Positions 52,241 to 60,895 of a stretch of 60,895 bases of DNA are shown piece after piece; positions within the stretch are counted from its first letter, which is position 1; each line of letters begins with the position of its first letter. Below the pieces are notes generated by a model. The model made no database searches and had not been told where the DNA came from. It saw nothing but the letters and a program-made list of their open reading frames with translations. Origin of the DNA: Oligoflexia bacterium (GTDB lineage Bacteria; Bdellovibrionota_B; Oligoflexia; Oligoflexales; JAGOVF01); assembly GCA_030432875.1 (NCBI GenBank), contig JAUILP010000014.1, positions 1 through 60,895 of the forward strand, in the 5' to 3' direction. A program made the position numbers and the translations under genes.

Positions 52241-54514
52241 ATGAGAATTAAAGTCTTGTTGGTAGCGGGTTTAGTGGTATTTTCACAACATGTTCTTGCA
52301 CAGGGTGATGGAATAGGAGGTGATGGGCACGCTAATAATATAGCTATTGAAGCTTGCTCGGGGTGTCATGAGGGTGCGGGAGCTGATCACCAAGCTGAAT
52401 ATAATAAATATAAAGACAAATCGGATTTTACCTTAACTATCGATGATGTTTTGAGCATTGCCAAGGGGACCACGCCTGAGACTTATGATGTCACGATGAA
52501 ATTTACGATAGAAAAAAACGGTACACCTTACCTTGACGGGGATGGGTTACCCTCATTGCAGCAGAAAAGATTCTATGCACTCCAATATGATGATACGACC
52601 GAAAAATTTGATAATTCCGTCGCTTTTACTTCAAGTCCCGTTTCTTTAGGAAATGGCCAATACTCCGTTACCGCAATTGCCGCCCGTTTCGCTCCCGAAA
52701 CCTCTGATGCCGAAGTCTATGCTTACATAGCAAAAGGAGAGCTAGAAACCGAGGGTATGACTTTGTATACAGATGTAGCCAATGCGGGTAAAGCTTTTGG
52801 ATATGCAGGACGTTATGAGTCTACCGCTAATGTTAGTGGCTGCGAAAAATGCCACGGCACTCCTTACATGAAGCACGGCTACCGCGCAGCAAAAGTAAAT
52901 GGTCTCGCAGATTTTGCAGCTTGCAAAACATGCCACTATGATAGTCGCAAAGGAGGTCATCAAGACTGGCAAGTTTTGGTAGATAATCCTGAACGCTACG
53001 TCTCCATTCATGACAAAACCTCACCTTTGACCAATGAGGAAAAGCAAGCTTATGCATATACAGCAAACGTCATGAATGACGTGCATATGTCCCACGCCAT
53101 GGAATTCCCCTACCCTCAGTCAATGGCGAACTGCGCGACCTGTCACGAAGGCAAGCTTGACAAAGTTTTGGTTGAGAAAAACTTTACAGCAACCACCTGT
53201 AAAAGCTGTCACCCCGTTAACGCTATTGGCAAAGACAGTGAAGGAAACCCTGCTGAGGGCATTACCTCACCTAAAAAAGCTCCCGCCTTAAAGACCATCA
53301 TGTCTAGGGCTTCAGCTCACAAAAAATTTGATTTTACTAAGCTAGAAGAAGTTGATTGCACTAAATGCCACCGTGATTCTGGATCACGATCATTTAGCAA
53401 AATTGCCCACACAGGATATGCAAAAGACATTTATGCTGACGCGAATGGAACCAAATATTCTAAAGTTGTCAATGTCACGATTGATTCTGCCTTCCTGAGT
53501 AATAACATTTTGACTGTAGGATTTTCTGCTGTTTCTAGCGACGAAAATTTAGTTGCCTCAACAGTTTTTGATTCTGCAGATAAATTCGTTCCCACCGCAT
53601 TAGTAGGACTTTATGGTTATAATACAAAAGATTTCATCGTAGGTCCCCATGGTAGAGATGCGGATAAAAAGAGATATCTTGAGCAAAGTGTCGCCCTTCC
53701 CGATGCAGGTCACCCCCGCATTACAACGACCAAAGCTGAAAATGGCACTTGGGAGTTTACTGCTGATTTGACCATGTGGAAAGATATGATTGATGCCGGA
53801 ACGGTTAGACGCCTAGAAATTGGCATTATGCCAGGTTTAATGGTAGACGGTAAAAAAGTTGCTCTTAACGCTCCTTCTCGTACCTTTGATTTAATGGCCA
53901 ATGCTTTTGACGATGGCTTTTATCCAGACATTGTAAAAGTTTCCGAAGGTTGTGATTCTTGCCACGATGCCTTAGCCACAACATTTCACTCTGGTGACCG
54001 CGGAGGTAATATCGTGGTATGCCGCATGTGCCATACACCAGAGAGCGGTGGTTCCCATTTAGAAATGCAGTCGAGATCAATTGATTCTTATGTTCATGCT
54101 ATCCATTCTTTCCAGCCATTTGATCCAGGTGATGTCAACATGAAAGATCCTGTAGCTAAAATGCAATATGAACTTCATCAAGAGCATGTTTATCCAAATT
54201 TCACAATTAAAAACTGTGAATCTTGCCATACTGCCGGTAGTTTTGAAGTTCCTGAGCAAGATAAGTCCCTACCTGGAGTATTGTCTGCTTCTGATTTGGT
54301 GGAAGGAAGATCGATCAAAAACATACCTAGCTACGTTTCAGGACCTGCTTCTAGGGCTTGCGGTTCATGCCACAGATCCAAAATGATCAAAGAAGATAAA
54401 GCTTCTGAACTCAGAGCTTTTAATGAAAAAATGAAACGAAATGGCTATATGGTCAAAAATGAAGGAACTGGCGTTTGGGCAGGTATTGTTAGTGCTGTCA
54501 TGTCATTCTTTTAG
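52241..54514 (+). CDS. OmcA/MtrC-type decaheme c-type cytochrome
   Basis: 757 residues. Signal peptide cleaved after VLA/QGD; no lipobox. Ten CXXCH haem sites: one near residue 39, five in a cluster (about 205-390) and four in a second cluster (about 575-720). Beta-rich segments lie between and after the first haem, as in the split barrels of MtrC/OmcA. Such proteins conduct electrons across or outside the outer membrane to metals or other acceptors. ATG 52241 has GGAG upstream. No MtrA, MtrB or CymA gene is in the window. It is monocistronic, ended by the terminator at 54643. Confidence 0.88.
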   Translation: MRIKVLLVAGLVVFSQHVLAQGDGIGGDGHANNIAIEACSGCHEGAGADHQAEYNKYKDKSDFTLTIDDVLSIAKGTTPETYDVTMKFTIEKNGTPYLDGDGLPSLQQKRFYALQYDDTTEKFDNSVAFTSSPVSLGNGQYSVTAIAARFAPETSDAEVYAYIAKGELETEGMTLYTDVANAGKAFGYAGRYESTANVSGCEKCHGTPYMKHGYRAAKVNGLADFAACKTCHYDSRKGGHQDWQVLVDNPERYVSIHDKTSPLTNEEKQAYAYTANVMNDVHMSHAMEFPYPQSMANCATCHEGKLDKVLVEKNFTATTCKSCHPVNAIGKDSEGNPAEGITSPKKAPALKTIMSRASAHKKFDFTKLEEVDCTKCHRDSGSRSFSKIAHTGYAKDIYADANGTKYSKVVNVTIDSAFLSNNILTVGFSAVSSDENLVASTVFDSADKFVPTALVGLYGYNTKDFIVGPHGRDADKKRYLEQSVALPDAGHPRITTTKAENGTWEFTADLTMWKDMIDAGTVRRLEIGIMPGLMVDGKKVALNAPSRTFDLMANAFDDGFYPDIVKVSEGCDSCHDALATTFHSGDRGGNIVVCRMCHTPESGGSHLEMQSRSIDSYVHAIHSFQPFDPGDVNMKDPVAKMQYELHQEHVYPNFTIKNCESCHTAGSFEVPEQDKSLPGVLSASDLVEGRSIKNIPSYVSGPASRACGSCHRSKMIKEDKASELRAFNEKMKRNGYMVKNEGTGVWAGIVSAVMSFF

Positions 54515-54642
54515 TGAGGTCGGGCTCCTGAAAGCGGCGCTTTCTAGATCAGATCCACACGTATCCCGAATGAGTGAAGCCCAGAGTGATCTCCTCAAAT
54601 AGAAGGGATTCTTCAAGGCTTCAGCTATGAGAACATATCACT

Positions 54643-54676
54643 GGCGCTAAAACCCAAAAGCTTTAGCGCCTTTTCA
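54643..54676 (+). terminator. Rho-independent terminator of the decaheme gene
   Basis: GGCGCTAAA (54643-54651), a 10-base loop, TTTAGCGCC (54662-54670), then TTTT. It lies 129 bases after the cytochrome stop, just before the convergent gene end at 54681. Confidence 0.75.
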
Positions 54677-54680
54677 AATT

Positions 54681-56297
54681 TTACCCACCTTTTTTTTCAG
54701 AAATTGTCGCCATTAAATCAATGATAAATTGCTTGGGATTAGGTAAAAACTGCTTCTTAAACTCTTCGACATTCATAATGAGATTACTGCGACCGATCCC
54801 CCTTAGAACTCCGGCATAACCAAAATAAATATCTTCCAAAGTCGCCATGTCTTCAAAGCCAACAAGTGTTTTAGGGTCATCAAATACCGAGAGTGAATTA
54901 GAAATCATCTGTGGAATTTGTCTATATTTAGTTGAAAAATCATCCACAGAATCGCTTAAAAAATAAGCCAAGGTGTTGGCAAGATCAATAGAATCCTTTG
55001 AATTGATTTCCTTATAATATTCATAGGAAGTATTGAAAAATAATGGCACTGATGCAGCCCAAAGATCATCAACACCGGCTTCCTTCAATTTTTTTGCTAG
55101 GTAATAAGGGGTGAAATAATGATACACCCTATCAACAGATGGTTCTAAGTCTTCAACATCCTTAATACGCATCACCTGCTTAATATTTCGTACATTTTTT
55201 AAAAAGTTAATGAGTATCGTCCGATTTTCCTTAAAGATTTCAAATTTTTCTTGGGTTTTTGGATAGTAGGACAAAAATGTTTCATTGCTATCAAAAATCA
55301 TATTTTGAAAAAGCAGTGTCATCATCTTGAGCCCCAAATCAGGATCTTCTTTATAATATTGCTGAGTCGATTCCCAAACATTAAAGGAGGCGGGATTTTC
55401 TGTCCATGTCTTATGAAGCGAAAGTAAATAACGCCCCGTAGACTCTTCACTTAACAAATCTATAAAATCTGAAATATAAGCAGAATATCCCTGAACTATA
55501 TTGGATGGCATAAAGTAAGTAAAGTCTAGCACAGAAAACATCTTGTCAAAGGCGGCAAGACAACTACCAAGGTGGTGCGGCATACCTAATACTGAAGCGA
55601 GTTTATCTTTGGCTGTAAAATTCAGATAATAAAAACAGCGCGTTTTCATCACTGGACTCATACCTCTATCTAAAAAAAGTAAATATCTGTCGCTTATGCT
55701 GTAGTTTTTCACATTGTATTGCCTGGCATACTGAAAAACACGACTGAGGTAGTCAAGAAGGCGCAGCATTTCATCTTCGGATACTTGATAATCAAGGGCG
55801 GGATTATTGACTTCTTCAAACGCACGCGAAAATGTATTTTCAACTTCTTCGCTTTGATTAATTGCTATAGTTCTTGGCTTAAAAAAAATTGCGAATAATT
55901 TTTGCAGTAACGAACTTTTGTCTTTTTTATCCCGCAAAAACTCAAGATCTTTTCTAATGATCTCATAAACATATCCGAAATGATCTTGATCAATGGCGGT
56001 ATTGGTAATAATGTTGCATTTATCTTTTAGCTTAGCGAATTCGCTATCTGCGGAAGTCAGCGCAATTGCCTTTAAATAATTTAGAAGCTCCAAATTGGCG
56101 CACATCGCGAGATAAAACATCTCTTTTTTTACCTTAGGTGCTGATGAATCCGGAGCGTAATATCCCTTTATCACGCCAAGAGCCACAGGCATTTCACCGT
56201 TATTTGAAATCAATGTTTTTTTTTGGCTTGGAGAAGAAGATGTTTGGCACTGAACAAAAAAAACGATAGAAATAAATACGGTAATAATAGCTTTCAT
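54681..56297 (-). CDS. Large lipoprotein of unknown function
   Basis: 538 residues. Signal peptide with lipobox FVQC (lipidated Cys17). The mature part is mostly helical and charged, with about five cysteines scattered in the chain. No domain recognised, no repeats. It lies 81 bases downstream of the GH31 gene on the same strand and may be co-transcribed with it, possibly as a cell-surface partner. Confidence 0.65.
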   Translation of the reverse strand: MKAIITVFISIVFFVQCQTSSSPSQKKTLISNNGEMPVALGVIKGYYAPDSSAPKVKKEMFYLAMCANLELLNYLKAIALTSADSEFAKLKDKCNIITNTAIDQDHFGYVYEIIRKDLEFLRDKKDKSSLLQKLFAIFFKPRTIAINQSEEVENTFSRAFEEVNNPALDYQVSEDEMLRLLDYLSRVFQYARQYNVKNYSISDRYLLFLDRGMSPVMKTRCFYYLNFTAKDKLASVLGMPHHLGSCLAAFDKMFSVLDFTYFMPSNIVQGYSAYISDFIDLLSEESTGRYLLSLHKTWTENPASFNVWESTQQYYKEDPDLGLKMMTLLFQNMIFDSNETFLSYYPKTQEKFEIFKENRTILINFLKNVRNIKQVMRIKDVEDLEPSVDRVYHYFTPYYLAKKLKEAGVDDLWAASVPLFFNTSYEYYKEINSKDSIDLANTLAYFLSDSVDDFSTKYRQIPQMISNSLSVFDDPKTLVGFEDMATLEDIYFGYAGVLRGIGRSNLIMNVEEFKKQFLPNPKQFIIDLMATISEKKGG

Positions 56298-56378
56298 TTG
56301 TTTAGCCCTTTATTAATTTTACTTAAAGAGAGATCTGAAAATTTTTCTGCCATAGCTTCGGAATAATTATATTTTTCT

Positions 56379-58757
56379 TTAATTTTTTTTGCCAAGAATC
56401 TCCTCTGAACGAAAACCTCTTTCCATATTAACTAAATCTGCAGCTAAATTTTTACCCCACACACTACCTCCCCTAAAAAAAATTGCGGGATAGCCTAATG
56501 GTGCACCGATAGAAAGCCAGCGTCCTTTGTCAGAACAATCAAAAACCTGGCCAGTCCAAAGGTGCACCCAGGTACCTTCGGGAAGATAAACATCTTTAAC
56601 AACCACACCTGGCTCAGTCACCGGGGCAATCATAAACTCTGAGCCCAGCATATACTGATATTTTAAACGCAAGACTTCTGGGTCACTTGGAAAATGTAAA
56701 AGCGGATGCCTCACAACCGGATATCCTTTTTCATTTGCCTCTTTAAAAAGGGTATCCCGGTATGGTGCTAGTGCAGCATATAGCTTTGCAAAATAGGAAA
56801 AAAACTTTAACGTAAGTTCATCAGAATAAAACTGGTGATTGACCTCAGGGTTGTTACCTTCATGGGTTCTAAATATGGCTGAAAAGGCATTCATTTCTAT
56901 CCAGCGAATAAGGAGCTCCTTGCTACGGGTAAAATTAACAAAGTTAATTCCTCCAAAGCTTTTTTGCATACCAATGAAACCGCCAATATCGCTATGATTG
57001 ATACTCATACCAGAAAAGCCACTAGATAACAGCCCCGTTATAGCAGACTTTAAACCATCATGATCGTCCCAAGTTACCATTTGATCACCCAACCAGAAGA
57101 GCGACGTATATTTAGGACTTTGGGCCGAGGCGGTGCGTAAGAATATAACAGCATCTTTGTCCCGACCAGCTTCCGATAGAATTTCTCGATTAACTTTAGC
57201 CCATTCCAAGGGATATTTATTGTGGTAAAGGGAGCCGCTTTCACCATTGTACATTGTCAAATTAAAGGGCAAGCCTTCACCAAAATCAGCCATCCAACCT
57301 GAAAATCCTTTTTGGAACATTTCTGTTTTTATGTAATTTTTAAACCAACTTCGCGCATTAGGATTTGAAAAATCAATAAGAGTTCCAGTAAATCCGCCAC
57401 TATCGATTTCTGCTGGTGCATGTGTCTCATCCCAAGTGGTCAAGTAACCCAGTTTCTGCGCTTCCAAAAATAAATTTTTTGTTACTGTCTCTTTTTCTGA
57501 AACATCTGAAAGAAAAGGATTAACATAGCCTAAAACGTGTATACTATCTGCGCGCAGTTGAGAAACGAGATTTTCCCAGTCGGGATAGGCCTCACGGTCC
57601 AGCTCCCAGTTCCACCATAGTCTAGTCGCTAAATCAGTTTCTCTTTTACCCACCCAGTCCTGTAACCAAAATGCAGACACTGGGGTTTTATAAACCTTTA
57701 GGAGGTCATAAAGGTGGCGAACCCATTCCGTGCCTCCCATAGTACCTATGATGGCACCTCTATGTATCCACTGTGGAAGGAGCTTCATCCGCCCAGAGTA
57801 TTCGGTGTACTCTTCGATTAGATCCAAATAGCTTTCACCAAATATGATTTGCCCCGTCATACCTTTTTTCCAAATTCTCACTTCGTTAGCTCGAGTCTGG
57901 GTAAAGTCAAAAAGTGTGTACTCAAAATCTTCGAGGAAAAAACCATTTTTATTGCTGGAAATGTACTGAGGAATCCCTGTATAGGTGGTATGCCAGTCAC
58001 CTCCGGCACCAGGAGACACTTGATTGATGAGAAATGTATAAGGCTGCAGCCCCCTAAAGTGACCCTGCTCCTGGGCTATTACGGGAACAGCCTTATTTTT
58101 TAGATTGAGGGAGGTATACTGTTCTCCAAAACCATATATACCTTCGTGCTGATTTCCAGAATATATCAAAAAAGTCCGGTTTATTTTGCCTAAGGGCTTA
58201 GATGATAAGGAATTAATTTCGGCCTCAAAATCACTACTGAGAACATGATAAAAACTGGAATTATCTCCTATGTCAATTTCAAAGCGGAGTCTTCGGTCAG
58301 AAGCCACTGACCAGGTCAGTGTGTAAGTAACATGGCAGTTTTCTCCAGTCAACCAACCTTCAAATTTTAGAGAATTACCCTGTAAAAATACTCTATCTAG
58401 CTGCTGCCTAGTGCAGTTAACTCCTATGCCTCTATCTTTGAGCGTAAATGATCCGCGCCACTGTTTTACTGTCTCCACACCTCCAGCAGCCATGATAAAT
58501 GCGCGGTGATTTATGCTGGACCAGAGAACCCGGCCTGGGTCACCAGAATGAGTGATACTTAATTTTTCTTCCCGCCTGTCCCACCTGATCTTAAATTGAT
58601 CAAGATGCCAATTATCGCTCGCAAGAGAAGAGCTTATTTGCGAAATATTTTTTCCACGCACATGATGGGGATACCAGAGAGTGTCATTATTTTTATAGAC
58701 CTCTCCCAGACACAGCGGATATGAGAATAAACAAACTAAAAAAAAGAGAAATCTCAT
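56379..58757 (-). CDS. Secreted glycoside hydrolase family 31, YihQ/sulfoquinovosidase-like
   Basis: 792 residues with a signal peptide (cleavage near LCLG/EV). GH31 nucleophile Asp491 (GWMADFGE) and acid/base Asp558 (WLGDQ). Alignment by eye to E. coli YihQ is clear: QWRGSFTLKDRG, GTMGGTEW, WLQDWVGKRE...RLWWNW, INHSDIGGF. Of the five YihQ residues that recognise the sulfonate sugar (Gln262, Gln288, Arg301, Trp304, Tyr508), three are kept at identical spacing (Gln366, Arg379, Trp382) and two are changed (Met340, Phe594). A sulfoquinovosidase or a close alpha-glucosidase. Secreted, whereas E. coli YihQ is cytoplasmic. Confidence 0.85.
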   Translation of the reverse strand: MRFLFFLVCLFSYPLCLGEVYKNNDTLWYPHHVRGKNISQISSSLASDNWHLDQFKIRWDRREEKLSITHSGDPGRVLWSSINHRAFIMAAGGVETVKQWRGSFTLKDRGIGVNCTRQQLDRVFLQGNSLKFEGWLTGENCHVTYTLTWSVASDRRLRFEIDIGDNSSFYHVLSSDFEAEINSLSSKPLGKINRTFLIYSGNQHEGIYGFGEQYTSLNLKNKAVPVIAQEQGHFRGLQPYTFLINQVSPGAGGDWHTTYTGIPQYISSNKNGFFLEDFEYTLFDFTQTRANEVRIWKKGMTGQIIFGESYLDLIEEYTEYSGRMKLLPQWIHRGAIIGTMGGTEWVRHLYDLLKVYKTPVSAFWLQDWVGKRETDLATRLWWNWELDREAYPDWENLVSQLRADSIHVLGYVNPFLSDVSEKETVTKNLFLEAQKLGYLTTWDETHAPAEIDSGGFTGTLIDFSNPNARSWFKNYIKTEMFQKGFSGWMADFGEGLPFNLTMYNGESGSLYHNKYPLEWAKVNREILSEAGRDKDAVIFLRTASAQSPKYTSLFWLGDQMVTWDDHDGLKSAITGLLSSGFSGMSINHSDIGGFIGMQKSFGGINFVNFTRSKELLIRWIEMNAFSAIFRTHEGNNPEVNHQFYSDELTLKFFSYFAKLYAALAPYRDTLFKEANEKGYPVVRHPLLHFPSDPEVLRLKYQYMLGSEFMIAPVTEPGVVVKDVYLPEGTWVHLWTGQVFDCSDKGRWLSIGAPLGYPAIFFRGGSVWGKNLAADLVNMERGFRSEEILGKKN

Positions 58758-59010
58758 TAAATCCTCAAGCTTATATTTTTTGCGAAATAATCAACGCAAA
58801 CACATAAAATTATTTATTTAATTAAAGCTTTAGCAACACAAGACAGTATGTATTACCGCTTATGAAAATCCTGGATGACGAAAAAGGGATATTAAGTTCT
58901 ATTTTCTCAAGAAAGTGGAACAAAAGATAGGGCGTCTAACTTTTTTGTTGACTAAGAAATGTACAGGACCTCATTTTTAAGAACTGAGATCTGAAGGAAA
59001 CATTAATATT

Positions 59011-59550
59011 TTATTGGTGCGGAACATAAACCAAATTTTTCGTGTTGTAACCTAAGCCGTCAAGGCGGGAAATAATAGTGTCCACGAGATCCTTTGAAAT
59101 ATGCGGGTCACGCGCCATAATCCAGAGATAATCCTGACTCGGCACACCAATGGCAGTCCAGGAGTAATCTTCCGCTAAGTCAACAACTAAGTAATCAAAA
59201 TAAAGCGGCCAAAAAGGACTAACGGACCAATAGGCATTTGTTTTCTGATCTTTGATCCAAGCTTTCTGAGGAATGGAGGTGAGCTTACCTGTGAGACTGT
59301 CCTTGTTAAAAGTAAAGGCTATATCTATGCGATTTTCTTTTTTGTTAAACTGATAGTTCTCAAGAGCATTGTGAGCACCCTCTTCAAAGGAAGTAAATCT
59401 GCCCGCGATCACAAACCAGTCACCCATAAATTTATCAATATCCACATAATTGACGGTTTTTGTAAAATCATGGCCAAAGCAAGATATCAATGCAAAAGAA
59501 AAAACGATCGTAATCTTAGGTAAAAACTTTAAAATCCCATCCTTTTTCAT
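59011..59550 (-). CDS. blc: Bacterial lipocalin (Blc type)
   Basis: 179 residues. Lipobox-type signal ending LISC. Lipocalin signature GDWFVIAGRFTSFEEGAHN near the start of the barrel, then seven to eight strands (DIAFTFNKDS, AYWSVSPFWPLYFDYLVVDL, WTAIGVPSQDYLWIMARDP) and the C-terminal helix (LVDTIISRLDGLGYN), all as in E. coli Blc. Outer-membrane lipoprotein that binds lipids or fatty acids, often under envelope stress. Weak ribosome site. Monocistronic. Confidence 0.9.
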   Translation of the reverse strand: MKKDGILKFLPKITIVFSFALISCFGHDFTKTVNYVDIDKFMGDWFVIAGRFTSFEEGAHNALENYQFNKKENRIDIAFTFNKDSLTGKLTSIPQKAWIKDQKTNAYWSVSPFWPLYFDYLVVDLAEDYSWTAIGVPSQDYLWIMARDPHISKDLVDTIISRLDGLGYNTKNLVYVPHQ

Positions 59551-59716
59551 AAATTTAAAAACCCTATATTCTAATATATTATTGCTAAATATTTCTTAAG
59601 AAAACCAAAATTTTTGACCCTTCTTAACAGGCTGAAGCCAAAGAAGCACCAAGCCAAATATTTACCTTTAAAAATAATGCTTTTTTTTAAACGAATATAA
59701 GTCTACCAAAGGCTGG

Positions 59717-60700
59717 CTATATGTCATTTGCAATAAATTTATTGTGATGAAAATGTAGTTGGTGATCACAGGCTTCAGAGACAACAGCTTCCGAAAAGAC
59801 GATATTGCCAAGAGGCATCCATTTTTTTGAACCCCAAAAATCAGTTTCATCAGCGACAAAGATACCAAAGGTCAGGGCATCATTTTTGCTCAGGTGATCA
59901 CTGAGCTCGGCGCGAAAATCTTCTTCATCACTGCCAAGCTCTTTAATATCACCCTTTATTTTCATCCATTTTGGGGTAATTGGCTTTTTGCCCCCAAGTC
60001 CCAATTGAGAAATGGGATAAAGCTGACGAATTCCTGGATTTACGTCTGCGGAAGAAAATGCTTTTTGTGCTGCTTGCGCAATTTGAATTAGGCTTAACGC
60101 TTCAAAAGAAAGCGTCGGAATAACATTAGGCTCATTCGTCAAACCCACTTCGGTATAATTATCAGCGTAGGTACCACCAAGATTATCGATAAGAAAAAAA
60201 TTCGCCGTTTTTTGTTGATTATCTCCATCAAGCGTGGGAAATATTTTTCCTGCGAAACCAAAACCTCGCAGTGATCCTCTTTTTGTATTGCTTAGTGTTG
60301 TTGAGGCTCTCGCGATAATGATACCTTGGGATCCCTGCTTAAAATAGCCGCTATAGGAAGACTGTGCATCAATAGTCCAGATCCCCTTTAAGCACACGCC
60401 ATTTGGGTGCAGGAGTTTATCAAAATGAGGTAAAATGTCGGCTTCACTTTCGAGCGTTCTTTTAGCAGACGCCAGCAGAAGATCAACACCAGAGCTCAGA
60501 AAACTTGCAAGCGTGACCTCTGTGGTCGGAAGATTCTCTTTTTCATAGGGCTGCTCATTGAGAATGGACCAAACATCATTAGCGCTGAATATAGGCGAGG
60601 AAGCCACTGATGATGCTTCGGATTTCTCCTGATAAAAACTGCAGTTTCCCAGTACAAAGGCCGCTAAGACTGTCAAATACACTATATGATTTCGTTTCAT
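59717..60700 (-). CDS. Lipoprotein, possibly catalase-superfamily fold
   Basis: 327 residues. Lipobox VLGNC (lipidated Cys20). The chain RGFGFAGKIFPTLDGDNQ, TANFFLIDNLGG, and the end (VVSEACDHQLHFHHNKF) recall small catalase-like proteins (RGFA-K-F, FF-x-D, VS-x-x-CD-x-LHFHH), but key haem residues cannot be placed by eye. If so, it would be an envelope haem protein acting on peroxides or lipids. ATG with AGAGGA 5 bases upstream. Function uncertain. Confidence 0.6.
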   Translation of the reverse strand: MKRNHIVYLTVLAAFVLGNCSFYQEKSEASSVASSPIFSANDVWSILNEQPYEKENLPTTEVTLASFLSSGVDLLLASAKRTLESEADILPHFDKLLHPNGVCLKGIWTIDAQSSYSGYFKQGSQGIIIARASTTLSNTKRGSLRGFGFAGKIFPTLDGDNQQKTANFFLIDNLGGTYADNYTEVGLTNEPNVIPTLSFEALSLIQIAQAAQKAFSSADVNPGIRQLYPISQLGLGGKKPITPKWMKIKGDIKELGSDEEDFRAELSDHLSKNDALTFGIFVADETDFWGSKKWMPLGNIVFSEAVVSEACDHQLHFHHNKFIANDI

Positions 60701-60716
60701 CGTATCCTCTCTTTAT

Positions 60717-60747
60717 GTATAGTCCCGTGAACTATACCTTTTTTTTT
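60717..60747. promoter_or_regulatory. Dyad with T-run upstream of the 59717 gene
   Basis: GTATAGT (60717-60723), 7-base loop, ACTATAC (60731-60737), one C, then nine T. On the plus strand it looks like a weak, AT-rich terminator; for the minus-strand gene it lies 17 bases before the start and may be an operator or 5' leader hairpin. Confidence 0.35.
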
Positions 60748-60854
60748 GTAACTACGATACGAGAATACAGAGATTTCTAGGCAGTATCCTCGTTTCAGGA
60801 CAGTGAGGCTGTGGCAATTTGATGGGCTATTAGCTAAGTAAATTTATAATTTAT

Positions 60855-60895
60855 GGAATATATTCCCAAATTATGTTAAATTTAAGGAATATATT
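60855..60895. promoter_or_regulatory. Repeated palindrome at the window edge
   Basis: GGAATATATTCC (60855-60866) is a perfect 12-bp palindrome. A second GGAATATATT starts at 60886, exactly 31 bases later, and is cut by the window end. Two sites about three helical turns apart suggest a regulator's operators. Confidence 0.4.

Overview
The window looks like a chromosomal segment of an AT-rich Gram-negative bacterium. Outer-membrane beta-barrels, many lipoproteins with clear lipoboxes, CMP-Kdo synthetase and a MtrC/OmcA-type cytochrome show a Gram-negative envelope. The style of several genes (receiver-like/TPR proteins, a divergent sigma/anti-sigma pair, a metallopeptidase-propeller-barrel protein, many family-less lipoproteins) suggests Bdellovibrionota/Oligoflexia or a nearby deltaproteobacterial group. 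That placement is inference, because there is no rRNA in the window. No complete insertion sequence, prophage or CRISPR array is visible.

Layout. 1-324: non-coding, with a 160-bp element bounded by inverted repeats. 325-3151: secreted barrel-like protein, MscL, and two minus-strand helical proteins carrying CheZ-like motifs. 3324-9435: five-gene peptide/microcin-C-type ABC importer (yejB, yejE, yejA, two separate ATPases). 9794-11170: receiver-like/TPR protein. 11195-13713: threonine degradation (kbl, tdh). 13952-20448: Fe-S assembly operon, Rrf2 regulator-sufB-C-D-S-U-nfu, with an inverted-repeat operator in front. 20510-21066: toxin/antitoxin-like DUF4258-DUF2283/HTH pair. 21177-22994: M3 oligopeptidase. 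23230-23322: second copy of a dispersed repeat. 23418-25449: two lipoproteins, one M23-like with a 15-bp tandem repeat. 25836-32488: three-gene surface module (barrel, multi-domain lipoprotein, lipoprotein nuclease). 32616-34501: radical SAM protein, glycerate-kinase-like protein, tRNA-Arg(UCG).

35564-42854 (minus strand): probable operon kdsB, peptidase/propeller/barrel protein, aroC, htrA, yfiH/pgeF. 42960-44338: sigma-like and membrane anti-sigma-like pair. 44742-45971: second receiver-like/TPR protein. 45984-48238: class II amidotransferase, cyclic-nucleotide-binding regulator, and a small lipoprotein behind a G9 tract. 48364-51892: Ntn-hydrolase, class III aminotransferase and kinase-like protein, the best candidate for an undescribed pathway. 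52241-54514: orphan decaheme cytochrome followed by a clear terminator. 54681-60700 (minus strand): lipoprotein of unknown function, secreted GH31 enzyme with most of the sulfoquinovosidase recognition residues, lipocalin, and a possible catalase-fold lipoprotein. The right edge has paired palindromes that look like operators.

Themes are envelope maintenance and surface enzymes (HtrA, MscL, M23, nuclease, lipocalin, GH31), nutrient uptake (Yej importer, oligopeptidase, threonine degradation), Fe-S and redox functions, and lineage-specific signalling proteins. All functional calls come from reading the protein sequences and recalling family features; no database search was run.
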